64,000 nt of DNA, from assembly GCA_016169945.1 (NCBI GenBank), contig JADLSH010000395.1, positions 1,312,501 to 1,376,500 of the forward strand, given 5' to 3'. The notes beneath the pieces were generated by a model, which saw only the letters and a program-made list of their open reading frames with translations, did no database searches and was not told where the DNA came from. This DNA comes from Trachythela sp. YZ-2020 (lineage: Eukaryota > Cnidaria > Anthozoa > Malacalcyonacea > Clavulariidae). Positions 25,786 through 37,700 of this stretch are shown piece after piece. The position numbers and the translations under genes are program-made. Numbering within the stretch: the stretch's first letter is position 1; every line of letters begins with the position of its first letter.

Positions 25786-26019
25786 AGGTATTAGTAAAGA
25801 GTTAAAAGGCTCTCCAATTCTGCTGTAGATATGTCACAGCCACATTTTGCAAACGACAGAATTACGTAAAATTTTGCACTGCGAGAAATAGTAACAGGGG
25901 ATTGTGAGGAATAGTTGGTAAAAATTTTTCATTGCTCCCACGCCCCCTCTCCTCCCCTTTTCACGCATTCCAATCTTTTGACGCCAGTGCTCTACAAAAT
26001 ACTGCGTTTGTCATAGTAA

Positions 26020-26912
26020 TTGCCCGCGGAGGAGGCCAGATATGGCATGGGATTTTTAGCATTATCCACATTCTGTGTAAAAATTAATAACGTTCATGTT
26101 TCAGCTGGCCGTTTTTCAGCACGAGAATTGTGGCATTACCATTGGAAAAACTATGATTATAGCAATCCCACTATAAACTCTTCAGACGAAGGGCCGCTCA
26201 AAATGTCGAAGTGCTTTTTTATAATATTTACGAGTATATCAACACCAAGATTGCTTATCTCTATTAGCAAAAACGGATGTTTAAGGGTTCAACATATTCA
26301 AGTAATCTTAATCGTATTGTCCTGTTGCAAAAACGTGCAGTACGATTGTACGAATTGTCTATTTTTTACAAACACAAAATACTGAAATTCGAGGATATTT
26401 ATTTACTTCAATTGGGTAAATTTATGTATCTATATCAACAAAAATTACTTCCTGATGGTTTTCAAGGTCTATTTTCTTACGTTAGTCAGATTCATAGTTA
26501 TAATACACGAAATGCTATAACTTTTTATTCCCTCCAAATTCTTTAATACGTTGAATCCCGATGTACGTAACTCTTCATCTTGTATTTAGATTTCAGTATA
26601 TGTTAAAATTGTTTCTCTTTTCTCATTACATATAATTTCAATAATTTATTTATTTCAAACACGTCACGTGATGCTTTTTTTGTAAAATTTGTATTTAATA
26701 TCAGTATAACATGAGGTAGCCCAAATTCCAATAAGCCTTTTGGTTTCTATTTGGGCTTCCTCACAACTTTTTGTTCAAAATTATTGTTTCTTCTACTAAC
26801 TTATATACCTTTCTAATAACATTATATTATTATACATTTACTTATATAGTAACTATTACTTATTTGTATTGTGGTAAACCAAATAAATAATTCATTCATT
26901 CACCATTCATCA
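26020..26912 (+). pseudogene. LINE (CR1/L2-like) 3' fragment
   Basis: The frame at 26277-26546 contains GSTYSSNLNRIVLLQKRAVR, then KILKFEDIYLLQLGKFMYLY and QIHSYNTRNA. This is the conserved region after the reverse transcriptase in CR1/L2-type non-LTR elements. The next conserved block is disrupted (NPDVRNSSS in another frame, then a stop), and part of the block between AVR and KIL is deleted. The 3' end has AATAAATAATTCATTCATTC, a short tandem tail typical of these elements. The similarity begins near 26280; the 260 bases before it are uncertain. Confidence 0.75.
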
Positions 26913-27149
26913 TATTCACCGAGCCTGAGGCGAATAATTGTTTTAGTAAAATTACATACGTGATTATTTGGAAAAAATAAAAAATGCACATTTCAAATAT
27001 ATTTTAATTGAATACTTACGATAAAAGCGGCTTAAAAACGCTTTAGGTGATTATCGCGTATTAATCCGAGGTAGCGAAACCAATCAGCGTTGAGAATTTT
27101 CAATAATCACCTATGAAATTTTACTAATTAACAATTAATCAACCAATAC

Positions 27150-27690
27150 AGTATACTGCCTCTCTCCTCCGCAGAGGTTATTTATTATATCGTATTTATT
27201 ATCTTGAAATCTTATATTAAGTTTCTTGTGAGGGGTGCTGTACAAAAATAACGAAGGCGCGGAAAACGGAAGCGAAGGGAGAATATAACCTCTGCCATAT
27301 TTCTCATCCAAAATGGTGGCATCAGGGGGGTTAGAATTTTCTGTCAATTCTTATATGGAAAAACTATATAGCTTATTTTGTATTTTCATGTGTAATTTAC
27401 ATTGTACTTTGTACAGTAACCAAGGTAACCTAGTGTAAGCGCGGGAAAATATCAAATATTATATTCTACTTACATAAAGTAGTTCAACCACTATGTACAA
27501 GAAAACGACACTTTGTACAAGAAACCGACAGAAATATGGCAGAGGTTATATTCTCCCTTCGCTTCCGTTTTCCGCGCCTTCGTTATTTTTGTACAGCACC
27601 CCTCACAAGAAACTTAATATAAGATTTCAAGATAATAAATACGATATAATAAATAACCTCTGCGGAGGAGAGAGGTATACTGCCACTCAT
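27150..27690. mobile_element. Head-to-head pair of MITE copies forming a long inverted repeat
   Basis: The arms at about 27150-27310 and 27530-27690 are nearly identical inverted copies separated by roughly 220 bases. Within each arm GCAGAGGTTAT and ATAACCTCTGC form the terminal inverted repeats of a unit of about 125-130 bp. Identity continues roughly 10-20 bases beyond those ends, so the two were copied or inverted together rather than inserted independently. The open frames across the arms are mirror translations of the same DNA and not genes. Confidence 0.8.
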
Positions 27691-27833
27691 CACTGCATAT
27701 TTAATATTGTTAGTGAGTACCAATTTTTAGACTTGGTTTGAAGAGTTAGATTTTCATGCAACAAAAGTTATATCTTTAATTTTCCTTTGTTGTTTTGGCT
27801 GGAATGTTTACTTCTTTGATTAATGTGAAGTAG

Positions 27834-28287
27834 AAATACGAGCAACAAAATTGCTGCAACTTGCAACAAAAACTGATTTCAGCGCATGTTAATTAACAAT
27901 GTTCACACATAGGTAACCAAATATGAGACAACTTTCGTAAATATTTCTAACTCAGGGTTCGTACACCTTCATAATTTTAAAAATCCAGGACTTTTTTCTG
28001 TCCTTTTCCAGGGGTTTTCAGAGGTATTTGAAACAAGACAAAAATACTTTTTCCAAGACGTCGACAATTTATTGCATTTTTATATTATTTAGATAAACAT
28101 ATTTAATACAAGTTCAGTTTTCCAGGGTTTAGCTTGAAATTTCAGGAGTTTTCCAGGGGTTTCCATGAGGATAAGAAGAAAATCCAGGACTTTCCAGGAT
28201 TTCCAGTGGCCGTACGAACCCTGCTAACTAACATGCATTGAAATCAGTTTTTGTTGCAAATTGCAGCAATTTTGTTGCTCGTATTAC
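27834..28287. mobile_element. Outer MITE interrupted by a nested MITE
   Basis: The outer ends are inverted copies of ATACGAGCAACAAAATTGCT followed by GCAA-TTGCAACAAAAACTGATTTCA, about 60 bases each (27836-27898 and 28226-28285). The interior is taken up mostly by the element at 27953-28223. Without it the outer element would be about 180 bp. Confidence 0.8.
27953..28223. mobile_element. Nested MITE, TIR CAGGGTTCGTAC
   Basis: The ends CAGGGTTCGTAC and GTACGAACCCTG enclose 271 bp rich in TCCAGG/TTTCCAGG words. CTAACT flanks both sides directly (27947-27952 and 28224-28229), consistent with a 6-bp target duplication. Non-coding. Confidence 0.8.
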
Positions 28288-28601
28288 TTTGTTTGCAAAC
28301 GACTGTTTAAACTGCATATATACAGGGACTCAAAAAATGCCCCACATTATATTTTGTGGTATTACGTTAGCTTTAATCGAAGACTAAATTTTTGCATTGG
28401 ATCGAATAACAAACGTATCATGTCAATCCATTGATATTTGAATGATAGAAATATCTAACCAATGGCCTTCTAGAACCACTTAAGGTGGCGACACCAATAT
28501 TGCGACTTGTCCAAATTATGGAAATTAGGTTAAACATATTTCGAAACTTCCAGAAAGGATTTTTTAAAGCAAATGGCTACATATCTACTCTAAAACACAT
28601 G

Positions 28602-28603
28602 AT

Positions 28604-28647
<44 letters not shown>
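28602..28647 (+). repeat. (TTG)n microsatellite
   Basis: About 15 perfect copies of the trinucleotide GTT/TTG. Confidence 0.95.
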
Positions 28648-28768
28648 AACATGGAGAATTGGTTTACTGTAAAAATTAACGAAAATGAGGCAGACGCCAG
28701 AGCATGCAGGGAAAGGAAAATGTACAGAATTAAATATGTGCGAATATTATGTCTATATCTAACAGGCC

Positions 28769-29656
28769 CAGTGTTGTAGAAGTTACTTTTTTTTTGTAAC
28801 TAGTTACAGTTACAGTTACTCTTCCAGAAATGTAACTAGTTACAGTTACAAAGTTACTTTTCAAAATTTGTAACTAGTTACTTTTAGTACAAAGTTACTT
28901 TTATTTCGTCATAGAATGAACTGGAGTGTCAGCGTACGCAGCAGTATAAAATACCCAAATGTTGTCGAGTCTCTCGCAAAGGCCTTTGCTCGAAACTTCA
29001 ATGTTTTATCCTACCGTAACATGCTTGCGAGAGACTCAACAAAATATGGTTATAAAGTAATATATATATATACATGTCATATAAAGTTCCCATAACAACT
29101 ATATAGCAAGTAAGTTAGGTAAAACCGTTGTTTAATTTAACAAGAATAGAGTTTTCAAAGTTATTGTCAGTCATCGAGGAACGATGTGGTCTGAAAATTA
29201 ATCCTGCGCAGCTGAACAGCCTTTCACATGCTGCACTTGCAGGGACAGGTGTGTTCAGTTCAATGAACAACTGACGAAGTTTCGGCCACCTTGTATATGC
29301 AGAAACTTCATCACTGGGGCTTCCGAGGAACAACTGCAGCTCATCTGCAGATGCACTTGTCGACTTTCGAGTAAAGAAAAAATCGCCCTCATCTTCCTCA
29401 ACAGAAGAAATTGAGGTTTCAGCTTTTCAACGAATTTCGGAGTTAAAATGATCGGAATGTTTGAGAAAATTGAAAAAGTAACGGCGCTCTCAACGGCATT
29501 TGTAACTCGTTACAGTTACTTTTTATCTCCAATTTTTGTAACTAGTTACAGTTACAGTTACTTTACTAAAAAAGTAACTAGTTACAGTTACAGTTACTTA
29601 AAAAAGTAACGATTACAAGTAACTAGTTACTTGTAACGAAGTTACTCACAGCACTG
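28769..29656. mobile_element. Deleted hAT transposon with intact ends and target duplication
   Basis: The ends are CAGTGTTGTAGAAGTTACTT and, inverted, CAGTGCTGTGAGTAACTTCG. The 8-bp direct repeat AACAGGCC lies immediately outside (28761-28768 and 29657-29664), the target-site length of hAT elements. Subterminal regions are full of GTAACTAGTTAC palindromes, which in this superfamily serve as transposase binding sites. The 888-bp element keeps only the end of a transposase gene (29115-29430), so it can no longer move on its own. Confidence 0.9.
29115..29430 (-). pseudogene. hAT transposase C-terminal (dimerisation) remnant
   Basis: The open minus-strand frame ends with NTPVPASAACERLFSCAGLI, then FRPHRSSMTDNNFENSILVK. 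The SAACERLFS...G...R..L/M block is the hallmark of the hATC dimerisation domain. The frame can be followed upstream without an ATG to an acidic SSVEEDEGDFF stretch. The BED finger and RNase-H-like catalytic core are missing, removed by internal deletion. Confidence 0.85.
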
Positions 29657-29664
29657 AACAGGCC

Positions 29665-30614
29665 CATGCAAGCGATGGTGTTGTATTCAGGATCAATGCA
29701 ATTAAATAATATATACCGATTTAGAAGTCCAGATCCAGAAGTCCAGATGTTATATTTTGGTGCCCCAAAGGCATAGCGTATTAAAACAAATGCAGATGAA
29801 ATACACCATGAATAGCCGACATTATTTGTTTTGTCATACCATAGACATACTAACTGCAGTTGTAGCCAATGACAATGAATGGGTTTGGTATCATGGCCAT
29901 GGAATGAGTCATTGTAAAGATATTTTAAAAGCAAATGCAAAAGCTTCATGACAATAATATAAATATTTTACCCAAAATTATATATAGCAAGTATAACTGG
30001 GTTGTCATGGCCATAATTAGCTCACACAATTTTAACTAGCGAACTGAATAGAATTTCGTAACAAAATTTCTTAATTACTCATGAGTTGATTGAGAGTTTC
30101 AAAATAACCAGGAAATAAAGAAGGTCCCTCGAATGGAAGGTCACGCGTCTTTAGACTTTACATTTCGTAAGTTTCATAATATATGCACCTGTCATGTTAT
30201 GTCAAACGTTATCTAGTGTGCTACAGAAAGTAATTCCTCTCCTAAGTTGTTTATTTAGGCTTATCTCGAGAGGACACGAGGCAAATATTGAAAGAAAATG
30301 ACTTATTCGTGGGAGGGACCAAGATGTCTCGAAAAATGTCTAGCCTATAGCAGTATAGGAGATTACTTGCAGCTGTTCCTATAATCTATATTGATTTAAA
30401 TATGATCCTAAAATATATATGATTCCTATAATTGCTGCACGTCACTCATCATAAGTGGTTTGGCAATCAATAAGTATAATAGTTTCCGAATCTTATCTAA
30501 TCTTTCCAATCTCTAATTTACAAATCTTATGTTTACGATATTTTACTACTAAACGGAATAATCTTATCACGTTCCTGTACTACTTCTGCCAGGTGTTTAC
30601 CTGACCCTCCTATA
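29665..30614. other. Intergenic DNA
   Basis: No gene or element recognised. Overlapping frames on both strands at 29623-29951 have no recognisable domain. Confidence 0.4.
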
Positions 30615-30935
30615 AAGCCTGGTTTTCACTACAACGCAAGCATAAGCGTAAGCATAAGAGATCAAACGTTCCGACATTAACGTAAGGATATCAAAACCCT
30701 CCGTTCTGTTGCTCTTACGCTTATGTCAGAGTAAACAAGGCTTACGTCGCAGTGAGAACAACGCAAGCATAAGCACATCAAAGCGTTCCGCTCTTACGCT
30801 TATGTCAGAGCACGGCGTCTACAAGGCTTACGTTGCAGTGAGAACAACGCAAGCATAAGCACATCAAAGCGTTCCGCTCTTACGCTTATGCTTACGTTTG
30901 CTGCAAACGCTTATGTCACAGTGAAAACCAGGCTT
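30615..30935. mobile_element. MITE, TIR AAGCCTGGTTTTCACT
   Basis: The inverted ends AAGCCTGGTTTTCACTACAA and, on the other strand, AAGCCTGGTTTTCACTGTGA enclose 321 bp. The inside is built from the words GCATAAGCGTAAGC, CGCTTATG and AACGCAAGCATAAGCACATC. The last string recurs after about 85 bases, so the element has an internal tandem duplication (about 30745-30780 and 30840-30875). Non-coding. Confidence 0.8.
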
Positions 30936-31512
30936 AACGGTTGTAATGCGCAGGCACACTGGTTACATTTCATCTCTTTGACTGGAGCTTGATTCCTGTT
31001 GTGCGCAGTTGTCTGATTAGATAATATTGCCACTGACAGTCTAATTAGAGAAGTGTGATACCTCTCTACCAAACACTACAGGTTCTTCCCTCTGGGTTCT
31101 TCCTGTGTACTAAGGTTCTTCCTGCATGTAGTGATGCTGTGCAGAGGGGTGGCCCATTTTGAGGCTCTATGACGTCTATAGTATTGGTAAAACAGTTTAG
31201 AACTGATAGAGCTATCCATAAAGAAAGTTAATTTAGCCACTATTTTTTCACTACGCATGCATGTCTGATATTATACATTTCCAAATGTAAGCCCCTCTGA
31301 AAACAGTCATATAGGTATTTCTTATTCTGAAAGTGTACTGGCATTTGGTCAAAACGTGGGATATTTCTTATACATTTTAGGCTTTTGAGAAAAACAAACC
31401 AAAGCCATCTACAAATTATTGTAGAAATATTTCAAATACAAACATGCTCACCAAAATCACGTATCTCAATCCGAACTGATATTCTTTAAAACACTGCTGG
31501 ATTTAGTAACGC
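30936..31512. other. Region downstream of SMARCA4
   Basis: No coding frame or element recognised. It is probably beyond the 3' end of the SMARCA4 transcript. Confidence 0.35.
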
Positions 31513-31518
31513 TTTATT
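31513..31518 (-). terminator. AATAAA poly(A) signal of SMARCA4 (candidate)
   Basis: The minus-strand hexamer AATAAA lies about 185 bases after the TAA stop (31702-31700). It is the first canonical hexamer I see in that direction, giving a short 3' UTR of roughly 200 bases. Confidence 0.4.
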
Positions 31519-31699
31519 TTAGACATACCAAGAAATACAGTGTAAAGATTTTAGCAAAAAAACGTGCACGTCTATTGTCTATGATAAATTTTGTAGTTTG
31601 CGTTCAATAAAGCATGGTTCACTGGCAGGTCACAGCAATAATGTGAACTGTTACATCAGTGAGGATACATATACCCGTTTTCCCAACTGTTAGTAATTG

Positions 31700-31735
31700 T
31701 TATGTTGAAGAATCTGATTCACCTCCAGACTCCAT
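31700..31735 (-). CDS. SMARCA4: SMARCA4 exon 34: C terminus and stop
   Basis: Acceptor TTCTTTAG, then [11 protein letters not shown] and TAA. An acidic and serine-rich end like that of vertebrate BRG1 (SGSGSEED). Inferred from phase and composition; the intron before it is 1.1 kb. Confidence 0.65.
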   Translation of the reverse strand: MESGGESDSST

Positions 31736-34700
31736 CTAAAGAAGTATATACAAAAGCATTAGATAACGATTGCCTCAATTGATTACTTTGCATGGTGAAT
31801 TTATTAAATTTCGAGTTGAGCTGAGTTGGGAAGAGTATACTTGGTCTGTACCCAACTGAGACGACGAGCCCCTTTTTGGAGGGGCCGCAACAGGCGGGAC
31901 TCATTGGTATTCAGATAGAGCAATGAATTATGAAATATTCAGAGGCGCAGTCGTCAGAGCAAGCGCCTTTCACCTCTGAGTCTTGAGTTCGATTCTCACT
32001 GAGGACTATATACTCATCACACTCATGTGAAAAGAGTAAGTCAACGCTCTGCCGAAAGTCGTGGGTTTTCTCCGGGCACTCCGGTTTCCTCCCACAGGGA
32101 AAGTTGACTGGGTGGGTTAGGATATACAGATTAGGAAAGTAATATCACAATTGTTGTAAACTGAATAGATGTAGGCTACGTACATAATATAGGTAAGCGA
32201 AATACTTGATGTAATCGGTCACTGAAAAGCCCCAACGGGGAGTGAGCTGAATAATGAAGAGGGGGGGAAGTAGTATAGGGAAGGGGGGTTCTGAGACGGG
32301 TGGAGCGCTTCGCTCCACCGCTGACGTCATCAGGTGGATATTTTATGTTAATTTTATATGCTTTAATTAACAGCCTGCGCAGGGAGCGGATGGAGCGGTC
32401 ACCCGCCGACGTTATCAGTGGAGATTATATCTTGATCTTTTTGGTCTGATTCTGTAACATAGGATCGAAAGATCGCCATATAAATTTAAGTCTTGTATTA
32501 GTCCAGCCGCTTTATGTGCTCTAGCCAACATGAGCACAATATATTAATCCGTTGGTGTAAGCACGCACAGCGTTACTCGTTATGGAATAGTTGCGCAACC
32601 AGTAATGTTACCCATTGGCAATAGTCACGTGGCCTGTTTTATCACCTTGAATACTAAAGAGATCCCTTCATTTAATGACTCTTGGTCACCCAGAGCAGTA
32701 ATGAGTGTGGCATCATAAAAATGTGAATATCAAATTAGAGCCTTGCATACTAATGAGTGCGGTCCCTCAGTCTCGTATATTACTGCTCGTAAATTTAGCT
32801 TTTTTTAGAAGATATTTAATCCCAAATACAATAGTATTCTGATATTCATACCTCCTCAGAATTTTCTTCTTGCCGTGAACTGCTTTCAGCAATCTTCTTC
32901 ATTTGGCTTTGTTTTTTCTTTGTCTGTAATGGTATTAAATCAGTTCATAATTTGTTTGACAATCACAGTTCATTCTCACGTCAATGATCTCACACCAGTT
33001 CATGTCTACTTCATACAACATGAGGTTTGAATGCTCCAACAAACGGCAAGGCCTTAATCTTGTACGGTCTCGGTAAACGAGTTTGGCAAAGCCTTCAAGA
33101 GAGGGGAACAGGATATTGCCAGGGAGGTAATATTGCCATATCCTGTCCTAAAACTGGGAGGGGAACCGTAAGTAAGAATGAATTACCACGAACATCCGAA
33201 CCCGCTTTAAAAATTGAGCAGATGTTAAATTGAAATTCGGATCTCACAAAGCATAATACCGTCCTCATCATAACGTCACAGAATAGACATGAACAGAAAG
33301 GCCACTCCTTTGAAATTTTTGACGCTACCGACACGCGCCGGAAGTTGACGCGTGAAGTTGAAGAGTGCAACAGGGTTGGTAGCCTCTTGGAGGCCAAATA
33401 ACTCGAATTTCGGCTTTTCTATTTTTCTTTTGGCCGCGAAAAAAAAGTTTGGCCTTTTGGTTTCTTTTTGGCCTCTTCCCAGACACAGTTTACAAGAATT
33501 TTGCGAAAAGTTTATCGATTCTTAAGTATAAAACATTGATTGTATGAAAATCAATTGCATTTTCAAGTAATGTCATTGTCAGAAAGAACCAGATTGTAAT
33601 TCTAGCCAATCGGTATTGATAAAATTCGGTCAATTGTAAGGTTGATAAACCATAACCAATCATAATTCAGTATAGCACTGCGTTCCCGAATTTGGCTTCT
33701 TTTTGGCTTCTTTTCAACAGAAAGTGGTTTGGCCTCTTTTGGTAGATTTTCGCTACTTTTTTAATGGTATTTGGCTCCGAGCATGCGCTGAAGCCTATGG
33801 CCGTGCAGCCAGAACATAGGGAAATCAGGGTTGGATAAAAGAAGACTTTTCCAGAAAACAAATCTTCTTTTTTAGTCGCTAGTTAAATACAATTTTGTAA
33901 TTGGGTCTCTAGGACCTCTAGACCTAACTTTTCTTATTTTTGTGAATAATCAGTCATGTAAATATAATGAGCAAAATCAATAAAAACATATACAGTAGTT
34001 GTCTTGTATATATTATAGTTAATCCATTTTGCACAGTATAGGAATGTGGTGTACAGTATTTATTATGATCAATGCATGAAATGGAGAATATTGTACAGAA
34101 AGAAAGCTATGTACAATATTGTGGCCTTGCCTTGGACAAAGTATTCCCTGGAGCCAGATATATGACATGGCCTGGTTCCACAATCACTAATGATTTTATA
34201 GGAAATCAGTACTGTAACTGATATTGCAAGTATTATCAGTAAAGCCCCGGTCAAACGAGGATAGCGGTAACAAGACTAGATTAAAAGACTCTTTGTAAAT
34301 GCCCTAAACTAAGAATAGTGGAATGAATGATTAATATTTTAAATCGCAGAATGTTTCGAAATTAGAATGCCCTTTACACTAATGCCCTTTACACTAATGC
34401 CCTTTACACTAATGCCCTTTACACTAATGCCCTTTACACTAATGCCCTTTACACTAATGCCCTTTACACTAATGCCCTTTACACTAATGCACTTTACACT
34501 AATGCCCTTTACACTAATGCCCTTTACACTAATGCCCTTTACACTAATGCACTTTACACTAATGCACTTTACACTAATGTCCTTTACACTAATGCCCTTT
34601 ACACTAATGCCCTTTACACTAATGCACTTTACACTAATGCCCTTTACTAATACTGTAAATAAATTGAGGTAAGAGCCTCACGCTGATTCGAATGGCTGAG

Positions 34701-37700
34701 CAAATTACCACCTTCGAATATTGAAATTTTACATGTGACATGAGAAAAGACAATGTGTTTATGTGCGACTATTCATCCTTAGATGAAAACGACAATATAT
34801 AGATATATATATTTTTATAGAAACGACTTCATTTTCCTTTTAAATGTAATTGGTTGAAATCTGATCATTGAGTACAAAATTTCCATTCCATATAATTTAT
34901 AAACCATAACGAAACATCCTTGCGGATGAAAGATTGCAAGAAAATTGTGAAGGAATATATTTTCGAACGCTACAGCTTTGTAGGACAGCGTACCCAAAAA
35001 AACCTAGCTTGCTTACCTTTTCTTCTTTGCTGATCTTAATTCGCATTTTCAGAGATGATAAAGACGTATCTAAAAAATTATTCCAAATTAATTTACACAA
35101 AATATACAGACCAAGGTCCGTTTTATGCTGGGGCAACTCCTTAACTTCTCCCAATAACCACATTCCAAGCTCATGAACTTGGAATTTGTTATAAATCCCC
35201 CTGATTCTGATTATTAAATGAAATTCATCATCGAGACCCTAGCACCACCCTCGTTTTCATGTTTCGTCAAAACCACGCACAGTACGTGATTCTACGAATA
35301 TTGTCTCTTGGATACATAAATAATATCAAGATAAGATGTACATCTGCATGCAGATATTTTGCTACTTTGAACGTCCAGCAGCCCCCTTCTCTTAATATTT
35401 GGTTAAACTTTGGTTCTACGAATTGTAATTGTTATTTGTTGATTAGACTACTTTTTAACATTGTTATTAAGAATCATACATGGCCCCTGGACATGAACTG
35501 AGTTAGCCAATGGAGTAACTATGGAGTTAGTCATCCCAAAGTTATACTCACTCGACAGTCGACTGGGCGAGAGAGCACGAAGAGGCAACTAAGCTGATTA
35601 AACATTGCGGTTCGTTTATTAAATATTAAATATGATATAGAGATAAATAGCATTATTTTATCTACTTATTTACTTTTACTAATTCTTACTACTTCCAGAT
35701 TTACCATGTTTACTATTCATTTCTCTTTTTTGCCTGGCGATTAAAGGTGATGTTACACGAGACAATTTTAGCGACAATTCACAATGCAAATGAGGTAAAA
35801 AGAAATTTGATTGGTTCTGTAACGATTTGCATTGAGAGTTATCGCTAAAAATTGTGTTGTGTAACATCGCCTAGATGTATATATATAGTTAGGTAAAATA
35901 AATTACATTCTTTTAACATTTGACTTTTACTTCGTTTAAGGTTTTTAAGTTAAAATTAAAGTTACGAGTATATCAATTTAGTATTTGTGCTAAATTGAAC
36001 TGACTTTCGTCTTGTGACGTTGATTGATGAACTATAAATAAATAAACAAAGGAATACAGCTTTAACGTTTAAAACACAAACCATCAGTTAGTGATAAAGT
36101 TGTTTACTGTGTACATAGTTGTTACAGTTCAATTTTATTACATAAACTCCATTAATGAAATTTTCAATAACACGTAATGAAATATTGATTTTTTGACTGT
36201 TTAAAAGTTGTTATTCTTCTTATTACTTATATGATTTTTAAAGCACGGTCATTATTGAACGTTTTTAATGTATTTCTTCCCAATAACTGTAAGTAATTTA
36301 AAGCTATAGTTCTTTACGAGTCTAAAAGTCGAATACGAGCGCGAAAGGCTTGCTGGGAATCGCCAAAAAATTAATGGACCAAGAATTTGACGAACCTCAG
36401 TGGATTCCTAAGAAATTAACATATTGTTCTTAAGTACAAGACTTTATGCTACTCATACGATTAGAAGGCATTTTAAATTCTCAAGGGTATAAAATCTTAT
36501 AGTTAAGAATATGTTAATTTCGAAAGGTTTGTTTTTTATACACCCTGTATACCAATTTGCAATTAAACGTGCTGCAAAACTTATGATTATTCGTGACTCC
36601 TGTCGTTATAACGTAGTGGAAAATGCCTCGAACTTGTTCGATCACAAAATTGTATGTCAGCCATAAATGCCACCTTGATTCATTCACAGCTCTGAGCCAC
36701 TGATGCATAAAAACGTCTCAAAGGAATTACCCACAAAGAACAGCCCACAAAACATTAATACGTTTCTACTTTGAAATTATTATTGCTACTTTCTTAGGAA
36801 TCCACTGAGGTTTCTCAAATTCTTGGTCCATTAATATTTTAGCGATTCCCAACAAGCCTTTCGCGCTCGTATTCGACTTTTCCGCTTTGCTCGGGGACAA
36901 CCTTAATTGAAATAACTGTATATACGACAGCTTATGCGACTTTAATGCATTATATCTAGTTACAGGCGATTATATCCCATTTCACTCTATCCTATTCCGG
37001 ATAATCCTATACACTATCATAAAAATATCATCTGTTCTATCCTATCTTCCTATCCAATTCGATTCTATCCAACCCCAATCCAATTATCCAATGCTATATC
37101 ATATTTATAATCTATTCAATTCCACTCCATTGCATTCCATTGCACTCTATTCCATTTCATATTCGCTTACTTTAGTCCCTTCTTTGCATATTGGACTTCA
37201 GGTACAAAATTACATTTTCAAACAAATGACTGAGAATATTTACATACAGTAAGTGTTAAAAAGTGCTAAAGAAGAATTATGATATAAAATAAAAATGTAT
37301 ATAGATGTTTACCGTCATCTGATACGTCGCTATCCTCATCAGCTTGTTCTTCAACCTTTAAACAAAAAGAACGTTAAATAGATCTATTCGCAAATAAATT
37401 TGAAAGTAATATATACTCGACGAGAAAGTTCAAAAGCTCCATGATATTAGCTTTTACACACCCTTAAACATACCTTCAAAATTGTTTCGGTTTTGGAGTT
37501 AAAATGGCGTAAGCGTCGCGCAGCTTAAGGTAAACAATCTACATGTGCGTGAACGTTCTAGCTTATATTTTTTTCTAGTGCTGTGAAATGATGGCATGGC
37601 CATGGGATATGTTCGTATTTCCCTATTTGCCGGATATCAGACACGAAAAATAATTTCCATAAATTCAACTCAGACAACAAAACACCTGCTTCGACCTACG

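Noticed and set aside
27135..27741. Two similar proteins sharing YGRGYILPSLPFSAPSLFLY
   Set aside because: They are the same DNA read from the two arms of an inverted repeat; the similarity is structural and not evidence of genes.
29623..29951. Overlapping frames on both strands, 64-108 codons
   Set aside because: No domain; partly overlaps the hAT end, and composition is that of non-coding AT-rich DNA.
34367..34648. CRISPR-like array
   Set aside because: The units are contiguous with no unique spacers, and the genome is eukaryotic; the same holds for 40183-41217 and 57811-58404.
34367..34672. 101-codon MPFTL repeat protein
   Set aside because: It is the 15-bp minisatellite read in its own period, inside a SMARCA4 intron on the opposite strand.
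34815..35176. Longer minus- and plus-strand frames around 34.8-35.2 kb
   Set aside because: Only the 53 bases at 35017-35069 have splice sites, phase and a SMARCA4-like motif; the rest is intron.
35679..35867. Minus-strand frame ending [16 protein letters not shown], considered as a SMARCA4 tail exon
   Set aside because: In the phase left by exon 31 it meets a stop after a few codons, and most of it lies in a MITE.
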